Part shown: positions 37,717-48,110 of the stretch, in pieces
Numbering within the stretch: position 1 is the stretch's first letter
How the letters are laid out: every line of letters begins with the position of its first letter
From: Lepas anatifera
Taxonomy: Eukaryota; Arthropoda; Thecostraca; Lepadidae
Assembly: GCA_034440635.1 (NCBI GenBank)
Contig: JAOTON010002079.1
Coordinates: 1-64,000 of the forward strand
Length of the DNA: 64,000 nucleotides
Direction of reading: 5' to 3'
Position numbers and translations under genes: made by a program
The notes under the pieces: generated by a model
The model's input: only the letters and a program-made list of their open reading frames with translations
Databases searched by the model: none
Told to the model about the DNA's origin: nothing

Positions 37717-37806
37717 GTGGGCGCGCCGCACGACGGCTCGGGGGAGGACGGACGCGTCTTCATCTTCCACGGTACCCGGGCTGGCATCGGCACCAAACCA
37801 ACACAA
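37709..37806 (+). CDS. Integrin alpha exon 7 (propeller)
   Basis: Residues 240-272. A split D codon, then VAVGAPHDGSGEDGRVFIFHG, the GAP strand closing the calcium loop begun in exon 6, and GTRAGIGTKPTQ. Acceptor GGCAG, donor GTAGGC. Phase 1 in, 0 out. Confidence 0.96.
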
Positions 37807-38269
37807 GTAGGCTGATGCCAACATGATCTCCCAATCTAGTTTAATAGTGCCTCTCCCAACAAGTACACTCGCCCAATTGTAGGGGCTTTGGCTGATAATG
37901 TTCTTTTGTTTATAATGTAAAGCTAAGAAAAATGATTGACCATAATAAACATACATCGAAATGTAGTGTAGGACTTTGTCCCCAATTTCCTATCTCCCAC
38001 GTCACATCCTTGGATGGCATCGATGGGACTTCCAGTGCTTAACTGTGGCACTCCGAAACTTGTTCCTAAACACACGAGCATACCATCAAGATATTATTCA
38101 TTTTGCTTAGATGGTAACTTCATCCAATTTTGTCCATTGTTTGTGCTTCACCTATGTGAAAAACAGTTACCATGTCCAACTATTTTCAATTTTTAATCAA
38201 ACTCCCTCCGTAAGTGTCGACCAAACGGAGCCGGCGACAGCACCAGCTCCAACACCGTGGCGTTGGCAG

Positions 38270-38415
38270 GTGATCTCCGCCTCCAGCCTGGGCCTGGCCA
38301 ACTCGCGGCTGCTCTCGCTCGGCTTCTCCGTGAGGGGCGGCCTGGACCTGGACGGAAACCAGTACCCAGACCTGCTGATCGGAGCCCACGACTCCAGCGC
38401 CGCAGTCTACCTCAG
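38270..38415 (+). CDS. Integrin alpha exon 8 (last propeller blade)
   Basis: Residues 273-320 plus two bases. SRLLSLGFSVRGGLDLDGNQ is followed by YPDLLIGAHDSSAAVYL. The calcium loop DLDGNQYPD and the GA.DS.AA.YL strand are standard for the final blade. Donor CTCAG|GTTAGA at 38416. A 463-bp intron 7 with no features precedes it. Confidence 0.96.
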
Positions 38416-38620
38416 GTTAGAGGGAGCCCGTCTACCTCAGGTCAGTGGGAGCAGGGCTGTGGTAGGCGAGCCCGTCTACCTCAGGTCAGTGGGAGCACGG
38501 CTGTGACAAGGTAGCCCGTCTACCTCAGGTTAGTGGGATCACAGCTGGGACATGCGAGTCCGTCTACCTCAGGTCAGTGGGAGCACGGCTGTGACAGGCG
38601 AGCCCGTCTACCTCAGGGCA
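38404..38620 (+). repeat. 44-bp array built from the exon 8 donor
   Basis: The exon end and donor, TCTACCTCAGGTYAGTGGGA, recur about five times. Spacing is 25 bp at first, then about 44 bp. The second and third donors (GTCAGT at 38441 and 38485) are closer to consensus than the first (GTTAGA). Confidence 0.92.
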
Positions 38621-38851
38621 GGGGAGCCTGGCGGCAGGGCAGGTGCAGTCCCGTCCAGGTTAGGTCAGCACAGGAAATGGTGATTAAGTCGGTGAAAAGG
38701 CCGATCAGAAACACCTCATGAACTGATACAGCTGTGATGTAAAAACTTTTCGAATGGTTGTGGGATGCAGGGTCCTCGGGTCGTGGCGTTGCTGCGTTGT
38801 GCTCTTTGCTTCGGTGGCCGCGTTACAGTGATGGCGGCCGCTCCCCGTCAG

Positions 38852-39027
38852 GTCGCGTCCGGTGGTACATGTGCGCTCCTCGGTCAAGTACCAGACGGGG
38901 CCGCAGAAGCTGATGGACCTGGGCGACACCACTGCCCTCTGCTTTATCGGCGACGTCCGCGAGGTGCCGTGCGTGTCGGTGCTGTTCTGTCTGGAGTACG
39001 ACGGCGTCGGAGCCGACAAACGCGCCG
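38852..39027 (+). CDS. Integrin alpha exon 9 (propeller to thigh)
   Basis: Residues 321-380, with split codons at both ends. Joining to exon 8 gives VYLRSRPVVHV, the canonical end of the propeller. TTALCFIGDVREVPCVSVLF and CLEYDG follow, with the conserved thigh cysteines. Acceptor GTCAG, donor GTAGGT. Confidence 0.96.
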
Positions 39028-39628
39028 GTAGGTCAGAGCAGGGGCGGGTTACCCTGTTTTTGTGGTTCGACGGCACTCGGAATTGGCAGAAATTATATTT
39101 GTAGTTAAGCATCGTTTTTCGTACCCAATGGGATCTTGAACCACCTTGAAAAGATAGGTAGGGGACACCTTAGAGTCCTCTTACCCCGCGTGTTATCAAA
39201 CAGCAAACACCACCTTCCCCCGTCTCCCTTAACAGACCCTAATTTTCTTATTAATTCTGTTTCTACATAGTCATTATTTTCTCACACTTCGCCATCGGCA
39301 AAATACAAACTGGGACATTTTGTCACAGTTCTTTTAAACATTGACCACACTTAAAACTCAGATATTTTGATGGCTTCTTTAGGATATCAGCTTTCTGTTC
39401 GTGCCACGCTTTTAGAGTTTAATGCGTGAATGTTAGTTTCTAATCAATTTTCTATTAATCTGTTTACTTGTTCAACAGCGTTTACAACAATAAGCGTTTG
39501 CTTTCTTTTAAAATAGCAAGAATATGCACCGCATGCCTGACAAAGCCCGCTAAAGGTGGTAAAAGTCCTCCGTCCTCCATTGCTGCTGCTGTCATATTTC
39601 ACTGACGGACCTGCTAATTCTGCGGCAG

Positions 39629-39777
39629 AGTTTGAGGTGCAGTTTCGACTGGACGCCCGCCGCCCGAAAGCCCCGCGCATGTTCTTCGTGGACCAGCCAG
39701 GCCAGTCGCGGTTGAATGTGACGGCACGTGCCGACCGGGAGCGACTGTGGTGCCACGAGCGGTACGTCTATGTGGAG
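39629..39777 (+). CDS. Integrin alpha exon 10 (thigh)
   Basis: Residues 380-429. EFEVQFRLDARRPKAPRMFF is followed by QSRLNVTARADRERLWCHE and RYVYVE. N-glycosylation site NVT. Acceptor GGCAG, donor GTGAGC at 39778. It ends in phase 0. The 601-bp intron 9 upstream has no recognisable content. Confidence 0.95.
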
Positions 39778-40318
39778 GTGAGCAGCCGGGGCACCTGCAG
39801 CACTGTGGTGCCACGAGCGGTACGTCTATGTGGAGGTGAGCGGTAGGGGCACCTGCAGCGACTGTGGTGCCACGAGCGGTACGTCTATGTGGAGGTGAGC
39901 GGTAGGGGCACCTGCAGCGACTGTGGTGCCACGAGCGGTACGTCTATGTGGAGGTGAGCGGTAGGGGCACCTTCGGCGACTGTGGTGCCACGAGCGGTAC
40001 GTCTATGTGGAGGTGAGCAGCCGGGGCACCTGCAGCGACTGTGGTGCCACGAGTGGTACGTCTATGTGGAGGTGAGCGGTAGGGGCACCTGCAGCGACTG
40101 TGGTGCCACGAGCGGTACGTCTATGTGGAGGTGAGCAGTAGGGGCACCTGCAGCGACTGTGGTGCCACGAGCGGTACGTCTATGTGGAGGTGAGCAGCCG
40201 GGGCACCTGCAGCGACTGTGGTGCCACGAGTGGTACGTCTATGTGGAGGTGAGCAGTAGGGGTACCTGCGGCGACTGTGGTGCCACGAGCGGTACGTCTG
40301 TGTGGAGGTGAGCAGCCG
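39738..40318 (+). repeat. 59-bp array built from the exon 10 donor
   Basis: About 10 copies of the exon end plus donor (GTACGTCTATGTGGAG|GTGAGC) and the following intron start, which closes in CACCTGCAG. Each unit therefore has both a donor and an AG. Copies are very similar; the second lacks one base. Confidence 0.95.
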
Positions 40319-40373
40319 AGGACACGTGCGGCGAATGGATGGAAGAACTTACAGGGTAAAGTGTTGGGGATCA

Positions 40374-40442
40374 GGTGGTCGGGTAGTGAGATGGTAGGTT
40401 ATCGGACTGCAGGTGGTCGGTTCGAATCACATGCCGGCCACC
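40374..40442 (+). pseudogene. tRNA-Cys-like sequence (probable SINE head)
   Basis: GGACTGCAGGTGGTCGG plus TTCGAATC resembles the anticodon (GCA) and T-arm region of tRNA-Cys. A GGTGGTC/GGCCACC acceptor-like pairing flanks it. The T stem and variable region are degraded, so it is probably a tRNA-derived SINE. Confidence 0.5.
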
Positions 40443-40689
40443 CGTGAATCCTTTTCCAACCGGGGAAAAGTTAGCAACGCCATATGACCTTTGTAGTTGA
40501 TGGAGCGTTAAATGTGAACAATAGTCAGGTAAAATCTGTCACTATCAAATATGTCGCTGTTTCACTTACCAGTTATGACCGTTGCACATTCGCACAGCTC
40601 AGCGCCTGTATTTTTCATTTGCATTCATTGAACATCCTCAGACAGACAATCCCCGCCCTTTGCAGATGTGGTGGCTGTTGGGACAGTGC

Positions 40690-41345
40690 TTGACTGGGCG
40701 GTGTGGGACGGTGCTGACTGGCCGGTGTGGGGCGGTGTTCAGGGACGGTGTGGGGCGGTGCTGACTGGCCGGTGTGGGCCGGTGCTGACTTGCCGGTGTG
40801 GGGCGGTGCTGACTGGCCGTGTGGGCCTGCTGACTGGCCGTGTGTGACGGTGCTGACTGGCCGGTGTGGGGCGGTGTTCAGGGACGGTGTGGGGCGGTGC
40901 TGACTGGCCGGTGTGGGCCGGTGCTGACTGGCCGGTGTGGGGCGGTGCTGACTGGCCGGTGTGGGGCGGTGCTGACTGGCCGGTGTGGGGCGGTGCTGAC
41001 TGGCCGGTGTGGGGCGGTGCTGACTGGCCGGTGTGGGCCGGTGCTGACTGGCCGGTGTGGGCCGGTGCTGACTGGCCGGTGTGGGTCGGTGCTGACTGGC
41101 CGGTGTGGGGCGGTGCTGACTGGCCGGTGTGGGGCGGTGCTGACTGGCCGGTGTGGGGCCGTGCTGACTGGCCGGTGTGTGACGGTGCTGACTGGCCGGT
41201 GTGGGGCGTGTTCAGGACGGTGTGGGGCGGTGCTGACTGGCCGGTGTGGGCCGGTGCTGACTGGCCGGTGTGGGACGGTGCTGACTGGCCGGTGTGAGGC
41301 GGTGCTGACTGGCCGATGTGGGACAGTGCTGAATGGCCGGTGTGT
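40690..41345 (+). repeat. 24-bp array ending at the exon 11 acceptor
   Basis: GGTGCTGACTGGCCGGTGTG + GGGC repeats about 27 times. The array ends about 12 bp before the exon. Every unit contains CTGAC, a branch-point-like word. Confidence 0.95.
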
Positions 41346-41357
41346 GACGATGTGCAG

Positions 41358-41560
41358 AAGACGGTGCGGGACAAGCTGACGCCGCTGGTGACAGAGGCGC
41401 ACTACAGTCTGGTGTACCGGAAGCCGAGCAGCCAGCGCAGCCTGCTGCAGCCGGTGCTGAACCTGGACACGCCGCCTCTCGTCTCTGACGCCATCGCCAT
41501 CCAGAAGAACTGCGGCACAGACAACGTCTGCGTGCCCGATCTCCAGCTGCAGGCCAGCAC
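41358..41560 (+). CDS. Integrin alpha exon 11 (thigh)
   Basis: Residues 430-496 plus two bases. KTVRDKLTPLVTEAHYSLVY, then PVLNLDTPPLVSDAIAIQKN and CGTDNVCVPDLQLQAS. The VRDK..P and F/QKNCG.D..C.PDL motifs are strongly conserved in integrin alpha chains. Acceptor GTGCAG at 41357, donor GTCAGT. Confidence 0.97.
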
Positions 41561-41864
41561 GTCAGTCCGCCGCAGGCCGCCCTCCAATGCTTTTCTCCCC
41601 ATCATACAAACTCAAGAAGGCTTTTATTTTCTGCCTGACCTCGATTTAGACACCTCTGGAGTAAATATTTATGTGTCTTGGGCTACGCTTTTTGTACGGC
41701 TTGGATCTCTAGAGCTATAAACTTGTCACCGCAAGAAGAAGAATGGATTGCCCGTATAATAATTGACCGACAAAAGCGCTAACCAATGATATCATCGATT
41801 GTCAGGATCCAGCAAGCTCCAGAATCTGCGTGTTTCTCACGCTTCCCGGGTTGGCTATTCACAG

Positions 41865-41977
41865 GAGTCACAGCACGTACTTGTTGGGCTCTCGAGAGAG
41901 GCTGACTCTGGATGTCATCGTGTTCAACATCAACGAAGACGCCTTCGAGGCCATGTTCTTCCTTGATCTTCCCGTAG
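41865..41977 (+). CDS. Integrin alpha exon 12 (calf-1)
   Basis: Residues 497-535. STYLLGSRERLTLDVIVFNI then NEDAFEAMFFLDLPV. The L.G....L.LDV...N..EDA.E segment is conserved. Acceptor CACAG, donor GTAAGA. A 304-bp intron precedes it. Confidence 0.95.
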
Positions 41978-43522
41978 GTAAGACCAAATAGCTAACATTA
42001 CGGTTGAGCTATAACCATTTTTCTGTGCCGTCACTGGAGGCAAAATTAGGTCACATTTAGCCAGAATTAGGAAAACCCTTTAGACTTGGAAAACAGTGAA
42101 CCTAGAACAAAACCAAGGTTATGAATGCCCTGCCCCGAACAAAGCAGCAGCATGATATGTAGCACTGCCTTAAAAACTCCTTATTTGGTTTTCAGCCTTG
42201 ACCTTATTTCAAGACCACCTCATAACCTAATGATGTTGCATTGCATAACATTGCAATACTTAGATCCTGGTTCTTGCTATGATTAATTTTTTTATTAAAT
42301 CTTCTTTCGTTCAAAATTTCTAAGCAGAAATGGATTCGACAAGATTGCCTTTGCTGACTTTGGGTGACCTCAATATTGACCTGACTTTAGAATGGCTGAT
42401 TGTATGACGACTCGTCTTTCCAAGAACTTTCGAATGTCCAGAGCTCTGATCCAGGTCTTCCAAAGGTCGAAATCGGAAACTCTAGGCTCTACCGGGACTT
42501 GAAAAGATTTTAAGATCGGTCCATCTGATATGTTGTATAAGATGGCAGCTTCAAGTGTCTATTTTGGTGGCCACAGATGAGCAAGAAAAATATCAAATCT
42601 TCATATATCTCTACACTTCGGGCCATGAGCCATTGTTGGGTCATGCTAGTATGTTTATTGTTAACATGCGCATTGACGGGGGTCTGAGCCCCCTTCGCTT
42701 TGACGGGGGAGGCGGGTACCCGCCCCCTCCCCTAAGATCTCGAGAACTACGCTAGGTAGCGAAAAAACGGTAAAGAGCGTGGGGTAGCCCATCCACTTCG
42801 CCATCGAAAATAGTTTAACCATTTTTAGTCAGATCACATTTAAGGTCACGAGAGGTCAAAAACGACCTAAACTACATGAATCCTCGCAGCAAGCCGAATC
42901 GAATGATATATAATCTGACCTTGCTAGGTCAAATCAAGGATTTTACCTGACCTGAGGTCAGGTCACGGTCAAATTATATAAATGCATATCAGTAGAACCG
43001 CAAAAACAAGGCGAGTCTAATGCAGCTAAAATAAACGCTCTATCACCATCCGTTACTGAGTTATTCAGTAAAAATCATTTTTCCCATGTATTTCCAATGG
43101 AGAGGTCATGCCTCGTACCTGACCTTAGGTCATCGATATAAAAAATACCGGAACATATTTTAGAGAACTCGGTGGGCCCATTGTGTGATATGAGTTTCAA
43201 TCGGATAAATTTACCCTGCTCCGACTTATGCTATCTAAAACTTTTTTTTAGGTCAGGTCACTTGACCTGTACTGGTGACCTGACCTGAGACGACCTAACC
43301 TTAAAATTTTGACAAAAGTTGTAAAATTGATGAGGGAAAAGGAATGCCAGGTACAGCGGCGCTACGCGCCGCCGTTTTCATGCCATCTCCGAAAAATCCG
43401 AGGGGGGCGGGTACCCGCCCCCGTCAATGCGCGTGTTAATACGAAGTATACGGGTTATCTGGTACGGGTTTTCCGCATACTAACTATGAGTAAGCCGCTC
43501 TGAATGTCACGACCTTCGGCAG
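41978..43522 (+). other. Intron 12 (1.5 kb)
   Basis: Half of it is a complete MITE family B copy (42661-43439). The 5' part has scattered TGACC words but no clear element boundary. Confidence 0.75.
42661..43439. mobile_element. MITE family B, complete copy 1
   Basis: Starts TTAACATGCGCATTGACGGG and ends CCCGTCAATGCGCGTGTTAA, a terminal inverted repeat of about 22 bp with TTAA at both edges. A subterminal GGCGGGTACCCGCC palindrome is at both ends. The inside is rich in AGGTCA words. It has no coding capacity. Confidence 0.88.
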
Positions 43523-43650
43523 GTGTGGACTTCGTCGGGACGGAGCTGGCTGCCGACTCCCTGGACCTGCCAGTACTGTGCACCTTAGTAGAGGCCGCCA
43601 CCGAAACGCTGTCGTGCGACCTCGGCAATCCCCTGCCCGGAGGGTCCAGG
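43523..43650 (+). CDS. Integrin alpha exon 13 (calf-1)
   Basis: Residues 535-577. GVDFVGTELAADSLDLPVLC then LVEAATETLSCDLGNPLPGG. The C.........L.CDLGNP motif is diagnostic. Acceptor GGCAG, donor GTGAGA. Confidence 0.96.
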
Positions 43651-44230
43651 GTGAGAACGCGGCCTTCGTGCCATCTCTCGGCCCGTGGTGTTACTCCGTA
43701 TCTCATGCTAATGGGAAGATTATCTCGCGGTGGCCTCAACAGACTACTCGCGGAGGGCGCAGGGCATGTACGGCATGTGAGAAGCTGTAAATTGTAACTG
43801 GTCATTACCAAATATTACCGAGAAAATTACAGGTGTGTGATCAGTTTCGGTTATGAAATATGGCTTTACTTTTGAGGCAAGCCATGGGTGTAGACATTGG
43901 GGGTGCCAGTTGCGGTGCGTACTGCTGCCCTGCCAACGGGTGACTGCGTGACCGCCACTGTCTTGGCTGTCTGGGTCAGGTGGGGTCAGCTGCAGTGGGC
44001 CGGGGACAGGTACACCGTAATGTACTGACGGCGCAGCTAACAAGGGCAGATTTTAGGAGAGCTTAACAGCCCCCAATATCTACTTTCTACGCTCATGTGT
44101 CGAACATATACCTTTTTGCCTTTCCCGTTCTAATATTTATGCATATACAATTAAAAATTGTTTAATTTACGATTACAAACCAAATGGCTGTGACTTAACT
44201 CGCCTCTGTAGCCCTGGACCATTATAGAAA

Positions 44231-44683
44231 TTAAAGGGAATGTGGCATCTTGGTCGAATCCTGGAATTTAGTGTAATTAGGAGTACTGTTAGCTGAAAAT
44301 TATGGAAACGTCCTGATTTTCTGAAAAATGTACAGTAAGCTCAATATTTTGGTTTTTAAAATGCGCATCTAAAGAAAAATAAATATCTGCCTGTGATGAC
44401 GTCATGATCTGGCAACCACTACCATATTCAATGGACTTAAGGGCTTCGATTGGCTGATACTTACCGTGACGTCAACCATGCATTTCGTCATGTGGCTCTG
44501 ACTGACACCTGTGGCCTGCTGCTTAGGGTTCATGGGGGTACATTTCAGGTGGGTTTTAGCTTTTATCTACGGAAACTTCGAGTTCCAAGACAAATGATAT
44601 ATTGAGTATCGGGTTTTCCGGCACGCTTTACAACTTAGCTATCTCAGTTAAAATCACGTTGTAAAGGTGCCACATGCCTTTAA
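44231..44683. mobile_element. MITE family A, complete copy
   Basis: Begins TTAAAGGGAATGTGGCATC and ends AGGTGCCACATGCCTTTAA. Follows the 2125-2582 copy along its length (for example AGTTCCAAGACAAATGATAT and GGCTTCGATTGGCTGAT). Confidence 0.88.
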
Positions 44684-45512
44684 CACGCGCATTGACGGGG
44701 GTCTGAGCCACCTTCGCTTTGACGAGGGGGCGGGTACCCGCCCCCTAAGATCTTGAGAACCACGGTAGGTAGCGAAAACGGTAAACGGCGTTGGGTAGCT
44801 CATCCACTTCTCCATCGAAAATATTTCGTCCATTTTTGTCGGTCACATTTAAGGTCACCGAAGTCAAAACATGCTGTCATAGGGATAACATGTAAATTAA
44901 GTTGTTTTTCAGCCATTACATCTGAACAAGTAAAGATAGAGCAAAACGACTTGAACCATATGAATCTTTGCAGCAAGCCGAATCTAATGATATATAATTT
45001 GGCCTTGCTGGGTCAAATCAGGATTTGCCTGACCTGAGGTAGGTCAGGGTCAAATATATATATAAATGCATATCATATAGATTGAAAGCCAAGGCAAGTC
45101 TAATGCAGCTAAAATAAACGCTCTATCACCATCCGTTACTGAGTTATACAGTAAAACCATTTTTCATGTATTTCAATGGAGAGGTATGCCTCGTACCTGA
45201 CCTCAGGTCATCGATATCAAAAATACCGGAATATTTTTAGAGAACTCGGTGGACCCATTATGTGATATGAGTTTCAATCGGATAAGTTCACCCTGCTCCA
45301 ACTTATGCTGTCTTAAACTTTTTTTGAGATCAGGTCACTTGATCTGTACTGGTGACCTGACCTGAGATGACCTAACCATAAAATTTTCCAAAGTTGTAAA
45401 ATGATGGGGGAAAAGGTATGCCAGTACAGCGGCGCTACGCGCCGCCGTTTTTTGCTATCTCTGAAAACTTGAGGGGGCGGGTACCCGCCCCCTCCGTCAA
45501 TGCGCGTGTTAA
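44680..45512. mobile_element. MITE family B, complete copy 2
   Basis: Starts TTAACACGCGCATTGACGGG, sharing its TTAA with the end of the preceding family A element, and ends CCGTCAATGCGCGTGTTAA. The internal sequence parallels 42661-43439, with small insertions. Confidence 0.9.
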
Positions 45513-45739
45513 TATCTGGACACTGCCACCCTCTCCTCCGACCCCAGCTATTTCAAAAGTATAATTTTTGCAAAACGTACTGATAGAGAATGGCATACTC
45601 GCACATAGATATGGGAGCTGTTGGACCCAGACATAGGTGGAGATTCCGCGAGGCTTGAGTCTGTCAGGGCGTGCCCCCGATTTTTGCCACCCAGTCTTGC
45701 ATACTGTCAGTGACACCTCGTGTTTCGCGGAGACATCCT

Positions 45740-45960
45740 CCGTCCCTTGATGGAGAAGAGATCACCGTTATATATACAGAAACCTGCCTGCACGGGGACC
45801 TCCTCCGCCCCCTTTATGGAGAAGAGATACCCGCCCCAAATACAGAAACCCTTCTGAATGGGGATTCTCCTCCCCCTGTATGGAAAGAGATATCCGCCCC
45901 AAATACAGAAACCCTTCTGAATGGGGAATCTCTCCGCTCCTGAAGAGATCCTGCCTCAAG
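45740..45960 (+). repeat. About 62-bp tandem repeat, 3 copies
   Basis: CCGCCCCAAATACAGAAACC and CTTCTGAATGGGGA recur, with a degenerate first copy. Confidence 0.85.
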
Positions 45961-46032
45961 TACCGAAGCCTACCTGCAGACTGCAGATCGCTGCATTTGA
46001 GTTAACCGCATAACACGTCATTCGCCGTTCAG

Positions 46033-46205
46033 GTACACTTCTTCGTTTATCTGATGCCAGAGAGCACGTCAGAAGAGCTGCAGCAGCACTACAGGTTCAA
46101 CATGTCCGTCAACACCACCAACGCCGAGAAGGCTCGCACGGAGAGGGACAACGAGGTCACACTGACCCTACCCATCCGAATTCATACCGAGCTGATCGTT
46201 ACCGG
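46033..46205 (+). CDS. Integrin alpha exon 14 (calf-1/calf-2)
   Basis: Residues 578-634 plus two bases. VHFFVYLMPESTSEELQQHY then RFNMSVNTTNAEKARTERDN and TLPIRIHTELIVTG. Sequons NMS and NTT. The ..E..N D N...L..P......L...G pattern fits calf-1. Acceptor TTCAG. I chose donor ACCGG|GTGGGT because it restores ELIVTGISLPESVHY with the next exon. Confidence 0.92.
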
Positions 46206-46210
46206 GTGGG

Positions 46211-46212
<2 letters not shown>

Positions 46213-46256
<44 letters not shown>
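46213..46256 (+). repeat. (GA)n microsatellite next to the exon 14 donor
   Basis: About 20 GA dinucleotides starting 8 bp after the GT of the donor. Confidence 0.95.
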
Positions 46257-46262
<6 letters not shown>

Positions 46263-46536
46263 ATTATCTGTGGTTAGGTCAACTAGCGTAAATTTGTGAG
46301 CTAGTCATTTCCCTAGACGACGACCGCAAAATGTGCAAATTTCAGCGCCATAAGCTTTATCGCCTCTGCTAGTCATAAAACCCCCGCAAGTGGATAGTTC
46401 CATGGCGTTGCACGGAAGCCCTACTCGATATACAGATTTCCGGATATCATATCTGTTGGTGTATATTTGCCGCAGTGCAGGCCACGGCTGTGTTGGCCGC
46501 TGGCCGGATGTTGACTGTGCCCTTCTGGCCGGCCAG

Positions 46537-46715
46537 GATCTCGCTGCCGGAGAGTGTACACTACAGCGCCGGCCACCTGTCAACGGAGCGGTGGCAGCAC
46601 GAGCGACAGGTGGGACCGGAACTCTACCACGTGTACGAGCTGAGCAACCGCGGCCCCTCCGACATCGTCGCCGCCGAGGCCTACATCCTGTGGCCCACCT
46701 ACACGCTGCCGTCGG
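46537..46715 (+). CDS. Integrin alpha exon 15 (calf-2)
   Basis: Residues 635-695. ISLPESVHYSAGHLSTERW then GPELYHVYELSNRGPSDIVA and ILWPTYTLPS. The VYEL.N.GPS......I.WP motif is highly conserved in calf-2. Acceptor GGCCAG at 46536, donor GTAAGG. A 446-bp intron 15 without features follows. Confidence 0.96.
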
Positions 46716-47161
46716 GTAAGGCGCGGCTGCAGCAGCGGTCACACCCGCCCACTCAGCTGCGGCGCAGTAACCGGAGGTCAGGGACGCCACCTTTCAATCG
46801 ATTTCATTGAACTCGAGCCTCACTAACGACCGGAGAGGTCCCGCTACGACACTGCCAAGCCCCTTTATTCAGAGAACTGAATTAAACGTTCGGAAAACAA
46901 GATGAGCCTCTGGGCTCATTGGTATAATGGTGAGCCTGATCCGAGCAGTCGTGACTCTCAAGTCCCGCAAAGTTATGGAAAACAGTGCCCCCGCGCCTGG
47001 GTGTGCTGCAATCCAGACAAGTGTTCAGGATTACACCCTGTGAAATTAGAGGGCGTGATGCGGATGTTTTCGGCACATGTGAGTACTCGCACGCGCAGGG
47101 TGTTCTGAGGGTGTGCCGACCGGAACTGTGTCCCTGACTCTGGTCTGCTGCTCGTTCTCAG

Positions 47162-47253
47162 ACCAGCACCTGCTGTACCTGCTGGAGCAGCCTCGGGTGG
47201 AGGGTCCCGGCTCCTGTGAGCTGGTGCCGGGCGTCAACCCCCTGCAGCTTCAG
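47162..47253 (+). CDS. Integrin alpha exon 16 (calf-2)
   Basis: Residues 695-725. A split D codon, then QHLLYLLEQPRVEG and CELVPGVNPLQLQ. LLYL......G...C is the expected calf-2 strand. Acceptor TCTCAG, donor GTCAGC. The 387-bp intron 16 contains nothing recognised. Confidence 0.94.
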
Positions 47254-47640
47254 GTCAGCCCTAGTCGAACCACTATGATATGTCTGGGTGCCATAAACAA
47301 TGCCATATGTTTAGCTGCAATGATAACTTCCTCTCTCTCTGTTTTCTCTGCATTGGTTCCATCGGCGCCGGAGCAAATATAAATATATGGTGCCAACTTA
47401 TTTAGTGATCTACCTCTGCCCGCACATTTTTCTTCAACATACTATGGAAGTAAATGTGAAGGCAATCTGCAATGATATACGTTTCCATCCTTCTATGATT
47501 TTATATAAACTAGGAGGTGACAGGTAACTTCCTCGATTAGTTTCCACTATAACTTCCTCGAGTTCACTTAGCACATCCAAACCAACGTTCAAAGACGCCA
47601 ACCAAAACATTATGCATCAAGGTATCAATCACGATTTCAG

Positions 47641-47883
47641 CTGGAGGCTGGAGGGTATCAGTCATCGACCGCTCAGTCCCGGGGAGTCAGCGGTGGCGGC
47701 GGCACTGCGGAGGTGGCGCCCATCTTCCGCTCGCGGCGAGACTCAGAATCTGAGTTTCAGGCGGCGCTCGGATGCGGCCCAACAATCTGCACCAAGATCT
47801 ACTGCAAGATTGGACAGCTGGCCGACAAACAAAACGTCATCGTTCGTATCCGCTCTCGTCTTTGGGCTGAAACAATAGAAAAG
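47641..47883 (+). CDS. Integrin alpha exon 17 (proteolytic cleavage site, light-chain start)
   Basis: Residues 726-806, exactly 81 codons. A low-complexity linker (SRGVSGGGGTAEVAPIF) leads to RSRR at 47728-47739, a furin-type R-x-R-R site, so the light chain would begin at DSESEF. CGPTICTKIYCKIGQLADKQ follows with the conserved cysteines and the I.SRLW.ET motif. Acceptor TTTCAG, donor GTGAGG. Cleavage itself is inferred. Confidence 0.95.
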
Positions 47884-48110
47884 GTGAGGTGACCGGCGCG
47901 GCCAACAACCATTGTATATGAATCGATGCGCCCTTCTTCAACTGGTGATTTGACGAGAAATAGTCTCCGATGCTTAAATAAATGCATTATATCATGTTCG
48001 ACAATCACATGGTGTCAGTTTACACAACACTGCGAATCATCTCTCTGGTACCGAACATGCTTTTAATTTCGGAAATTAAACAGTAGGCTAACCCCGGCCT
48101 TGTGCTTCAG

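Larger units (their letters stand above)
43651..46032 (+). other. Intron 13 (2.4 kb)
   Basis: Occupied mainly by MITE A (44231-44683) joined at TTAA to MITE B (44680-45512), then a 62-bp array. No gene. Confidence 0.8.

Noticed and set aside
40739..41402. Open frames with ADWPVWGG and APPHTGQS repeats on both strands
   Set aside because: Products of the 24-bp minisatellite in intron 10; only the piece from 41358 is real integrin coding sequence.
46475..46536. Starting exon 15 earlier, at the GTGCAG acceptor near 46477
   Set aside because: That frame would insert a non-conserved stretch and not match the phase of exon 14; the acceptor at 46536 gives ELIVTGISLPESVHY, which fits the family.
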